Origin: a virus
Direction: 5' to 3' (one strand)
Virus record (IMG/VR): IMGVR_UViG_3300010430_000049
Span: 1-56,091 of that record
Length of the DNA: 56,091 nt
Under the pieces are notes generated by a model. That model was not told where the DNA came from. It ran no database searches and was given only the letters and a program-made list of their open reading frames with translations. Positions 51,022 through 56,091 of this stretch are shown here, one piece after another. Each line of letters opens with the position of its first letter. Positions within the stretch are counted from its first letter, which is position 1. Both the position numbers and the translations under genes were made by a program.

Positions 51022-51232
51022 ACGTGCGTTCCTTTACCAGTATCACCACGATTTCCCTCGGGCGTCCTTTTGGGCGTCGGTGCGTTCTGCCACGTGGGGG
51101 GATGATTTTCGTCCTGTACGAGTGGCCTTCGCCTTCAAGCGCCGTGCGTAGTTCTTCATGCTCTCGTAGCGTCTGCAAGCGGACTGCCGGAGATCCCTCA
51201 TAGGTACTGTCAAAACTCGTCAGTATGCTCAA
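51014..51232 (-). CDS. Small basic protein, 72 aa
   Basis: Not recognised. It overlaps the small-terminase gene by 23 nt and the next gene by 8 nt. The C-terminal half is basic (IIPPRGRTHRRPKGRPREIVVILV), suggesting nucleic acid binding, possibly as a packaging accessory. Confidence 0.6.
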   Translation of the reverse strand: MSILTSFDSTYEGSPAVRLQTLREHEELRTALEGEGHSYRTKIIPPRGRTHRRPKGRPREIVVILVKERTYG

Positions 51233-51692
51233 TCAGGTCGCCCTCCGGCTCGGCGGTGGCCGTCACCACCATGGGGGGTGCGTTGTTCCCGAAGTTGATG
51301 TTGATCTTCACCCCGCCGGCAGCACCCGCGTTGGCCTCCTCGACCTTGGCCTCCAGCCCCGCCCACTTCACCGTGGACTTGATGAGGTCAGCCTTCACCG
51401 CCGGGGAGACATCAGGGCTATGGATCAGACCCCACGAGGTCGTGAGGAGCTCCTCAGCCTGCGCCCGGGCCTTGAGCTTGAAGGTCAGCCCCTTGTCCCG
51501 GATGTCGTCGCGGTAGGCTTCCACCTGCTTGAGGAAGACCTTGTCCTTGTTGAATACCAGCAGGTCACTGGCGGTGATCCCATGCCGCTGCTTGATCTCG
51601 TCGAGCGACTCCCCGCTACCCTCCAACGCGAGAGCCACGTCGAAGGCCAGCCGGTTCGTCCACTTGGTATGATGCAGCGGCAGCGAGTCCAT
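51210..51692 (-). CDS. terS: Probable terminase small subunit, 160 aa
   Basis: First gene of the late block. Begins MDSLPLHHTKWTNRLAFDVAL, with a helix-turn-helix-like segment ESLDEIKQRHGITASDLLVF (about residues 29-48), a long charged helix and a Gly-rich C-terminus. This is the normal position and architecture for a DNA-recognising small terminase. ATG 51692 is chosen because the segment before it is Pro/Arg-rich and unlike coding sequence; a longer start exists at 51761. No strong ribosome-binding site is visible. Confidence 0.68.
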   Translation of the reverse strand: MDSLPLHHTKWTNRLAFDVALALEGSGESLDEIKQRHGITASDLLVFNKDKVFLKQVEAYRDDIRDKGLTFKLKARAQAEELLTTSWGLIHSPDVSPAVKADLIKSTVKWAGLEAKVEEANAGAAGGVKININFGNNAPPMVVTATAEPEGDLIEHTDEF

Positions 51693-52077
51693 GGTGCGAA
51701 GATAGCGCGGGGGTGGGGGGTCTGGCAAGCGGGTAGCGCGTAAAGTAGACGAAGTATACATATGGCTTGGGGTAGGGCCTTAAAACTATACACGCTCCTT
51801 TTTTGGGGTCGTGCTTTGAGGGGTTTACTACAATACCGGGGCGGGTCGGCAAGCCGAGTCCATGTGCCCCCCTCCCCCGACGCCGAGCGGCGCCGCCGAA
51901 CGTGACACGGCGCGGCCCAGAAGCCCATAAAACAAGGCGGATTTGACATATCGTGTCGACTATGGCCTATTGATTGTACCGAACGGCAGACGACACGCCG
52001 CTAGGGACGCCAGCCCGGCGGGGCTGACGGTCTTTGACATAGGGTTCGCAACCCACATGGCCTAGGAGAAACAAGCC
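51693..52077. promoter_or_regulatory. Divergent control region between late and early blocks
   Basis: 385 bp without a clear gene, between terS on the minus strand and the gene at 52078 on the plus strand. It holds TTTGACATA twice on the plus strand (51942 and 52033), each followed by ATGGCCTA (51962 and 52057), a GGGTT-CGC-AACCC hairpin at about 52041-52053, GC-rich palindromic sequence near 51885-51925, and an AT-richer stretch near 51745-51800 that may drive terS. No consensus -10 is found at the right distance, so start sites are not assigned. Confidence 0.45.
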
Positions 52078-52452
52078 ATGACTAACATTCAGCCCAAGAC
52101 GTGGGAAGGCAACTTCGCGATCGTCGAGAAAAAGGCAGGCTCGGGCGTCTTTACGCTCCAGCCGCGCCAGAACGGCAAGTATTCGGCCGAAAATCTGGCC
52201 GATGCGCTCAAGGCGCTCATCAGCGCCAAGGTCAAGCTCGACGGCTGGAAGGTCTGGCTCGACGGTCAGTTTTCCACCGAGCTTGCCAAGGGGCAGGACG
52301 TGACGGCAGCGCAGCTTGCCAAGGTCCTCAAGGAAGCCGACGACGTGCAGCTCGCCTTCGTCAAGCGACCGTTCCCGCAGCCCAAGCTGAAGTTCACCAA
52401 AGGCGACGGCGCCGCCCCTCGGGCAGCCAAGTCGAACCTGCGGGAACTCTAA
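52078..52452 (+). CDS. Hypothetical early protein, 124 aa
   Basis: Not recognised. TAGGAGA precedes the ATG. The product has a beta-rich start (WEGNFAIVEKKAGSGVFTLQP), a helix (AENLADALKALISAKV), and a Lys-rich, disordered C-terminus (KLKFTKGDGAAPRAAKSN). It is the first gene of the right-hand early block and is followed by a strong hairpin, so it is probably expressed highly. Confidence 0.7.
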   Translation: MTNIQPKTWEGNFAIVEKKAGSGVFTLQPRQNGKYSAENLADALKALISAKVKLDGWKVWLDGQFSTELAKGQDVTAAQLAKVLKEADDVQLAFVKRPFPQPKLKFTKGDGAAPRAAKSNLREL

Positions 52453-52459
52453 GACAACA

Positions 52460-52481
52460 GGCGGAGCCGCAAGGCTCCGCC
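52460..52481 (+). terminator. 9-bp GCAA hairpin
   Basis: GGCGGAGCC, loop GCAA (a GNRA tetraloop), GGCTCCGCC. It begins seven bases after the stop of the 124-aa gene and has no T-run after it, so it is likely an mRNA-stabilising or attenuating hairpin. Confidence 0.55.
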
Positions 52482-52503
52482 TCCCCTCAACAGGAGAAGT
52501 GAT

Positions 52504-52695
52504 ATGACACGGAAAGAACTGCGCGACCGCCAAGACAAGCACGATGCCCACGTATCGAAGATCGGGCAGCGGGAAGCCGCTCGATATTTGCGGAGCAAGG
52601 AACAGGCGATACCGCCCACGCGAGGGAACATGCGAGCAGCGCTTGCGCTACTTATCCTCGCAGCATCGATCATCGTGATCGGCCTCGCCCTCTGA
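52504..52695 (+). CDS. Small membrane protein, 63 aa
   Basis: A charged N-terminal part (MTRKELRDRQDKHDAHVSK) followed by one C-terminal membrane helix (ALALLILAASIIVIGLAL, the last 18 residues), so it is a tail-anchored protein. AGGAGAAG precedes the ATG. An intrinsic terminator follows. Function unknown; might modify the host membrane early. Confidence 0.65.
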   Translation: MTRKELRDRQDKHDAHVSKIGQREAARYLRSKEQAIPPTRGNMRAALALLILAASIIVIGLAL

Positions 52696-52702
52696 CCATC
52701 GA

Positions 52703-52736
52703 CCCGCCCGGAACACCACCGGGCGGGTTTTCTTTT
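52703..52736 (+). terminator. Intrinsic terminator
   Basis: CCCGCCCGG (52703-52711), loop AACACCA, CCGGGCGGG (52719-52727), then TTTTCTTTT. A textbook rho-independent terminator that closes the two-gene unit 52078-52695. Confidence 0.9.
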
Positions 52737-52739
52737 GTC

Positions 52740-53536
52740 TGCAGCACAGCGGACCTCGCGCACGCGCGGAGTCTTTCAGCTCTGCTCGCTACGCTCGCCA
52801 TACGTCGGGGGCCTTTAGCACGCACGACCCAGTGCCGCCCTAACTTAACGCCATTGGTCGGGGCCTGTGTCTACTTCCAACAAACTATATGTGTAAACTG
52901 AAAGTTATAGGTTAAGTGCTGACCTATATAAAAGCACTTTTTCAATGAAATCAATAGGTTAACCCCCTAAAGTTACAGACCCGTATATGCGTTTTTTGTT
53001 TACATATCTCAGAGAGTGAACACAAACCATATAAAAGTATACATGTAACGTTTGTTTGGGACCCCAATAAACCAAGGGGCTGGGGCATATACCAGCGGGG
53101 GAGAGGTAGTGTATAGTATATTGTTATATATAATCTATCTATCTATCTGCAAAAATCATACTGTTCGAGCGTAGGTGGTATCATCATACCCCACGACCTC
53201 AACACACACACCCCAAACATACCGTGTTTACTTAAAAATAGATAGATACCCCCAATTTTCAGCCTAACCCGTTGGTCCCAAACACTTTTTTCCTATCTAT
53301 CTACCTTTACGTAACAAACTTAACAACTAGATAGTCCTTTATTATCAAGCACTTACAAACTTAACAGTAAACTTATACCCCTAAAAAATAGATAGTCTCG
53401 CGTTACGTTCCTTCTGATTATACCTAAATCCCCCCGGATTTGACACGCCGGCCCCGAGATGCGAACTTGGCTTCGCCGCCGGGGCAGACCCCGCTGGTAA
53501 ACAAAATCCCTTCTAACCGTCCAAGTGGAGACTATC
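52740..53536. other. AT-rich non-coding region, candidate origin/early control region
   Basis: About 800 bp with no plausible gene. From about 52860 the composition becomes strongly AT-rich, in contrast to the GC-rich genes around it. It contains an AAGTGCT/AGCACTT inverted repeat followed by T (52914-52940), ATAGGTTAA twice (52907, 52954), runs of T and TATA-like sequence (53110-53135), several TAGATAG/CTATCTA elements, and ACAAACTTAACA twice (53314, 53355). The last 100 bp are again GC-rich and contain CGGATTTGACA (53435-53445), also present at 51938-51948. Confidence 0.6.
53133..53395. repeat. Dispersed TAGATAG/CTATCTA iterons
   Basis: Elements at 53133-53148 (four ATCT units), 53239-53248, 53293-53303, 53328-53334 and 53389-53395, in both orientations. 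The last two each follow a copy of ACAAACTTAACA. Clustered short repeats in an AT-rich segment are typical of replication origins or of binding sites for a regulator. Confidence 0.65.
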
Positions 53537-53764
53537 ATGAAACTGGACACGCTATCGGTCCAAGCGACCGCTTCTACTGAAGTTTACACCAACATCACCC
53601 AAGTGATCCGTGATTACCATGCTGGTAAGCCGGTACTTGCCCGTGGTTACGGCCCTCTGTCTGGCCTCACTGTTGACTGCTACGAAGAGTCGAGCCTCAA
53701 GGATATGGGCTACACCCGGATCGAGTTTCGTCTCGGTGCTCAGTCCAAGGAGGTGGTGCTGTGA
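53537..53764 (+). CDS. Hypothetical early protein, 75 aa
   Basis: Not recognised. GGAG lies six bases before ATG 53537. The product is beta-rich with VIRDYHAGKPVLARGYGPLSG and a C-terminus YTRIEFRLGAQSKEVVL. It is the first gene after the AT-rich region. The stop overlaps the next start (GTGA). Confidence 0.68.
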   Translation: MKLDTLSVQATASTEVYTNITQVIRDYHAGKPVLARGYGPLSGLTVDCYEESSLKDMGYTRIEFRLGAQSKEVVL

Positions 53765-54108
53765 CGCTGGACACTGACTTCTTGGCCCTTATCGACGACC
53801 TTCTTGGTGACACCGCTGTCACTACCGATACCCAGCCTACGACAGGCTGGGTAAAGCTCGCTGACCTCACTGAGTCCGACACTCATCGTATCCTTACGGT
53901 CCGTCCTCGTCGACGGACCTACTTGCACCAGTCTGACGCTGGTTATGACTGGGCTGTTGGTAAGGAGTTCATCATCACTACCCAGTCCAGCCCTTACAAA
54001 GGGCAAGTGGTCGCTGTGGACGAGGTACGTAACCTCAAGCGGTATGGGTATACCCACCTCCATATCCACTACAACGTCAGTTCTGCCCCTCTGGAATTGG
54101 AGCTTTAA
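53761..54108 (+). CDS. Hypothetical early protein, 115 aa, GTG start
   Basis: Not recognised. GTG 53761 overlaps the preceding stop and is preceded by AAGGAGG. The acidic N-terminus is helical (TLDTDFLALIDDLLGD), then a beta-rich part with TVRPRRRTYLHQSD and YTHLHIHYNVSS. Soluble. Confidence 0.66.
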   Translation: MTLDTDFLALIDDLLGDTAVTTDTQPTTGWVKLADLTESDTHRILTVRPRRRTYLHQSDAGYDWAVGKEFIITTQSSPYKGQVVAVDEVRNLKRYGYTHLHIHYNVSSAPLELEL

Positions 54109-54109
54109 T

Positions 54110-54433
54110 ATGATCTCTCGTACTACCGAACAGCAGATCCGTGATGAATGGCAGCGTAAGGCTGACTGTATCAACCAAGGGTTCTACATCGAGTTCGATG
54201 AGTACAGTCTGGAACAGACTGCCGAGGTTCTGTCTGTTATCAACCCCGGTCGATCCTCTATCGACCACATCAAGGACATGGTCAGGGCCAATATGTGGGA
54301 CGGTACTACGTCCCTTGGTACTGCTGGCTGGGAAGCCACTGGTTACTTCCCTGACCATAAGCCCGGTGTCATGGTGGTTCGCTTGTCGGTGAACGCCTAT
54401 ACCGTGGCGGCCTACCTCAAGAAGCAGAAATGA
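54110..54433 (+). CDS. Hypothetical early protein, 107 aa
   Basis: Not recognised. ATG 54110 follows the preceding stop by one base, with TTGGAG upstream. Helical first half (EQQIRDEWQRKADCINQGF), beta-like second half (GVMVVRLSVNAYTVAAYL). Stop overlaps the next ATG. Confidence 0.66.
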   Translation: MISRTTEQQIRDEWQRKADCINQGFYIEFDEYSLEQTAEVLSVINPGRSSIDHIKDMVRANMWDGTTSLGTAGWEATGYFPDHKPGVMVVRLSVNAYTVAAYLKKQK

Positions 54434-54537
54434 GCGTCGAAACAGACCACCACACCGGTGGTCTGTCTGCGTTGGTTGGCTACCAGCGTACTGATGAGAC
54501 AAGCCCCGATTTACAGGAGACCAACGATGTTCGGTAG
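54430..54537 (+). CDS. Possible leader peptide, 35 aa
   Basis: ATG 54430 overlaps the preceding stop (ATGA), and the TAG at 54535 overlaps the first codons of the next gene. The frame runs through the hairpin at 54443-54465. It may be a real tiny gene or a leader whose translation opens the hairpin and couples to the next gene. It is short and unrecognised. Confidence 0.35.
   Translation: MSVETDHHTGGLSALVGYQRTDETSPDLQETNDVR
54443..54465 (+). promoter_or_regulatory. 9-bp hairpin between early genes
   Basis: CAGACCACC, loop ACACC, GGTGGTCTG. Perfect stem with no T-run, located within the possible leader peptide and 60 bp before the start of the 271-aa gene. It could attenuate transcription or control translation. 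Confidence 0.5.
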
Positions 54538-55342
54538 CAATCTCGAACTCCCCGGCGGTCGTATGCTCAGCTACGACTCCGCCCTCAAGAAATACAACTC
54601 GATCAAGCCCATCCGTGGTCGATCCGACCAGAACACGAGGCCCTTGGCACGACGGTCCAACGACAACCTGACCATTCGTCAGGACGAAACCACTGGCGGC
54701 ATCGTGGTTCGGCTCTACCAGACCGACATCATCACCTACAAGAACGACCAGAACAACCTCATTGAGCTGGATCCCTACCCCTCTGTCCTCACCAACCGTG
54801 TGGTCTGGTCGCTCCTTGGCCCTCATGTCTCGTCCCTATGGTCGGACCGGGACTACCCTCTGCCCAACCACATCGCTGAAGTGGGTGGTCGGTACTACAA
54901 CACCCCGAGTTATGCCCTCATCCAGCCCGACGAGAGCGGCTGGACGCTGGTCGGGGGTAACGAACCGTTCGAGGTGCCGAGGCTCAACCGCAAAGAGGCC
55001 AAGCGGGTCCTCAAGGAGGTCGGGTACTACACGTTCCAGACGTGGCTCAACACGTTGATACGACTGGGCAACGATCCGAGGGCTGAGAGCCGCGGCTGGT
55101 CTACACCAAGACCTGTCGAGTGGTCCCCTCACTACGCCATGAAGTACCTCACCGCTGGTGAGGAGGGCTGGCGAGAGCTCGCTGGGCGGATGAGACAGGG
55201 GGTGGACGTCAAGAGGGAGCTGGAGAGCCTGCGGCTGGCTGTCTACAAGTCCGAGCTCTGCTACGACACCGAGACGGTGCCGTACTTCGAGGACTACCGA
55301 TCCCTACAGAATGCACTCAACCAGATGCGGAGGGCTGGGTGA
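54527..55342 (+). CDS. Conserved phage hypothetical protein, 271 aa
   Basis: ATG 54527 is chosen for the preceding CAGGAGA; the frame is open from 54458. Opens MFGSNLELPGGRMLSYDSAL. The middle has VVRLYQTDIITYKNDQNNLIEL and VWSLLGPHVSSLW, and the C-terminal half is helical and charged (RKEAKRVLKEVGYYTFQTWL). I recall proteins with a similar start in aquatic phages, but without a function. The stop overlaps the GTG of the first Gly/Tyr array gene. Confidence 0.72.
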   Translation: MFGSNLELPGGRMLSYDSALKKYNSIKPIRGRSDQNTRPLARRSNDNLTIRQDETTGGIVVRLYQTDIITYKNDQNNLIELDPYPSVLTNRVVWSLLGPHVSSLWSDRDYPLPNHIAEVGGRYYNTPSYALIQPDESGWTLVGGNEPFEVPRLNRKEAKRVLKEVGYYTFQTWLNTLIRLGNDPRAESRGWSTPRPVEWSPHYAMKYLTAGEEGWRELAGRMRQGVDVKRELESLRLAVYKSELCYDTETVPYFEDYRSLQNALNQMRRAG

Positions 55343-55539
55343 CACACCTCTACTGGCCTCGGCTGCTGCCGGGGCAGATCATCACCGCTAAAGACGGCAA
55401 CGGCTACGGCCTCGGCGGCAACGGCTACGGCTACGGCTACGGCAGCGGCTACGGCTACGGCTACGGCTACGGCAGCGGCAGCGGCTACGGCGACGGCAAC
55501 GGCTACGGCAACGGCAACGGCAACGGTGGTAACGAATGA
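55339..55539 (+). CDS. Gly/Tyr-rich repeat protein, array copy 1, GTG start
   Basis: 66 residues. Head MTHLYWPRLLPGQIITAKD, then an irregular repeat of NG, YG, LG, SG and DG dipeptides, ending GNGGNE. It starts with GTG overlapping the preceding stop, whereas the other copies use ATG. As the first of the array it is also the only one translated directly after an unrelated gene. No ribosome-binding site of its own is visible, so it depends on coupling. Confidence 0.78.
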   Translation: MTHLYWPRLLPGQIITAKDGNGYGLGGNGYGYGYGSGYGYGYGYGSGSGYGDGNGYGNGNGNGGNE

Positions 55540-55817
55540 CACACCTGTACTGGCCTCGGCTGCTGCCGGGGCAGATCATCACCGCCAAAGACGGCAACGG
55601 CTACGGCAACGGCAACGGCCTCGGCAATGGCCTCGGCTACGGCTACGGCAGCGGCTACGGCTACGGCAACGGCCTCGGCAATGGCCTCGGCTACGGCTAC
55701 GGCTACGGCTACGGTTACGGCAACGGCTACGTCTACGGCTACGTCTACGTCTACGGCTACGGCGACGGCTACGTCTACGGCTACGGCGACGGCGACGGCG
55801 ACGGTGGTAACAAATGA
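55536..55817 (+). CDS. Gly/Tyr-rich repeat protein, array copy 2
   Basis: 93 residues, the longest copy. The same 19-residue head, then LGNGLGYGYGSGYGYG-type repeats with Val-Tyr interruptions (GYVYGYVYVYG), ending GDGDGGNK. The ATG overlaps the stop of copy 1. Confidence 0.8.
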   Translation: MTHLYWPRLLPGQIITAKDGNGYGNGNGLGNGLGYGYGSGYGYGNGLGNGLGYGYGYGYGYGNGYVYGYVYVYGYGDGYVYGYGDGDGDGGNK

Positions 55818-56038
55818 CACACCTGTACTGGCCTCGGCTGCTGCCGGGGCAGATCATCACCGCTAAAGACGGCAACGGCTACGGCCTCGGCGGCAACGGC
55901 TACGGCTACGGTTACGGTCGCGGCAACGGCTACGGCTACGGTTACGGTCGCGGCTACGGCTACGGCTACGGCTACGGCTACGGTTACGGCAACGGCTACG
56001 TCTACGGCTACGGCGACGGCGACGGTGGTAACAAATGA
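55814..56038 (+). CDS. Gly/Tyr-rich repeat protein, array copy 3
   Basis: 74 residues. The tail begins like copy 1 (GNGYGLGGNGYGYGYG) and ends like copy 2 (GYVYGYGDGDGGNK), as if it were a recombinant of the two, and contains two GRG units. The ATG overlaps the stop of copy 2. Confidence 0.8.
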   Translation: MTHLYWPRLLPGQIITAKDGNGYGLGGNGYGYGYGRGNGYGYGYGRGYGYGYGYGYGYGNGYVYGYGDGDGGNK

Positions 56039-56091
56039 CACACCTGTACTGGCCTCGGCTGCTGCCGGGGCAGATCATCACCGCTAAAGAC
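56035..56091 (+). CDS. Gly/Tyr-rich repeat protein, array copy 4, cut by window end
   Basis: Only the 19-residue head MTHLYWPRLLPGQIITAKD is present before the sequence ends. The ATG overlaps the stop of copy 3. It differs at several bases from the copy at 4-60, so the window ends are not an exact terminal repeat; the array continues through missing sequence. Confidence 0.78.
   Translation, partial: MTHLYWPRLLPGQIITAKD

Larger units (their letters stand above)
55339..56091 (+). repeat. Tandem gene array with hexanucleotide-repeat tails
   Basis: Three complete genes and one partial gene, each made of a nearly invariant 57-bp head and a tail built from GGC-NAC hexamers (mostly GGCTAC and GGCAAC) of variable length. 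The array continues off the right edge and reappears at bases 1-150. Heads are almost identical even at synonymous positions, pointing to recent amplification or frequent gene conversion. Confidence 0.92.

Noticed and set aside
51485-51949. Longer N-terminal frames upstream of terS, including a GTG after AGGAG near 51800
   Set aside because: The frame continues through terS in the wrong phase and has a low-complexity, non-coding-like composition.
53353-53550. Minus-strand 65-codon frame in the AT-rich region
   Set aside because: It crosses the start of a better supported plus-strand gene and has no ribosome-binding site.
55294-56081. Long Val-Ala-rich or Arg-Ser-rich reading frames on the minus strand of the Gly/Tyr array
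   Set aside because: They are by-products of the GGC-NAC hexamer, which lacks stops in many frames; there is no ribosome-binding site and the plus-strand frames have overlapping starts and stops.
1-56091. tRNA genes, CRISPR arrays, insertion sequences, integrase or attachment sites
   Set aside because: None could be recognised by eye. Short repeats found are coding repeats or iterons; a tRNA scan and an att-site comparison would be needed to exclude them fully.

Overview
The window is nearly all of the genome of a lytic, tailed double-stranded DNA phage. It carries a terminase, portal, scaffold, coat protein, two head-tail adaptors, a nozzle-like tail protein, tail fibres, ejection-type internal proteins, a lysis cassette and its own replication genes. 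No sheath, tape measure, integrase, repressor or phage RNA polymerase is visible, so a short-tailed (podovirus-like) phage that depends on host transcription is the best reading. The GC-rich coding sequence, the GH24 lysozyme with its adjoining spanin-like genes, and the replication gene set suggest an alphaproteobacterial, probably aquatic, host; that is inference.

Layout. Plus strand 4-18151 is the early/middle block: small unknown genes; a MoxR-type AAA+ ATPase, a DUF3150-like protein and a VWA/metallopeptidase-like protein; nucleotide metabolism (dATP/dGTP diphosphohydrolase-like, dCMP deaminase); an exonuclease; a family A DNA polymerase; a PD-(D/E)XK nuclease; a VRR-NUC nuclease; an SNF2-type helicase; a probable ssDNA-binding protein; and a primase-helicase. 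It meets the late block head-on at 18151/18154 with only two bases between stop codons. Minus strand 18154-51692 is the late block, read from right to left: small and large terminase, fibres, portal, scaffold, coat, adaptors, tailspike, lysis genes, nozzle, and four or five internal virion proteins ending in a 2460-residue giant. Plus strand 52078-56091 is a second early block, with an AT-rich non-coding stretch of about 800 bp (52740-53536) full of short repeats that is a candidate origin/early control region.

The two ends of the window belong together. Both lie inside one array of small overlapping genes that share a 57-bp head and a glycine-tyrosine-rich hexanucleotide-repeat tail (55339-56091 and 4-150). 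The genome is therefore probably circular or circularly permuted, and the assembly broke in this array. The early block would then run continuously from about 53.5 kb through the array to 18.15 kb.

Most unusual features. (1) The large terminase is split at its Walker A motif by a 290-residue intein, and the position normally filled by an in-frame homing endonuclease holds an HNH endonuclease gene on the opposite strand, with its own promoter and ribosome-binding site. (2) Another HNH gene (1676) has a 15-bp inverted repeat around its start region, with a promoter placed inside the first arm, closely resembling the delayed-expression switch of T4 homing endonucleases. (3) The tandem glycine-tyrosine gene array. 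(4) The MoxR-DUF3150-VWA module.
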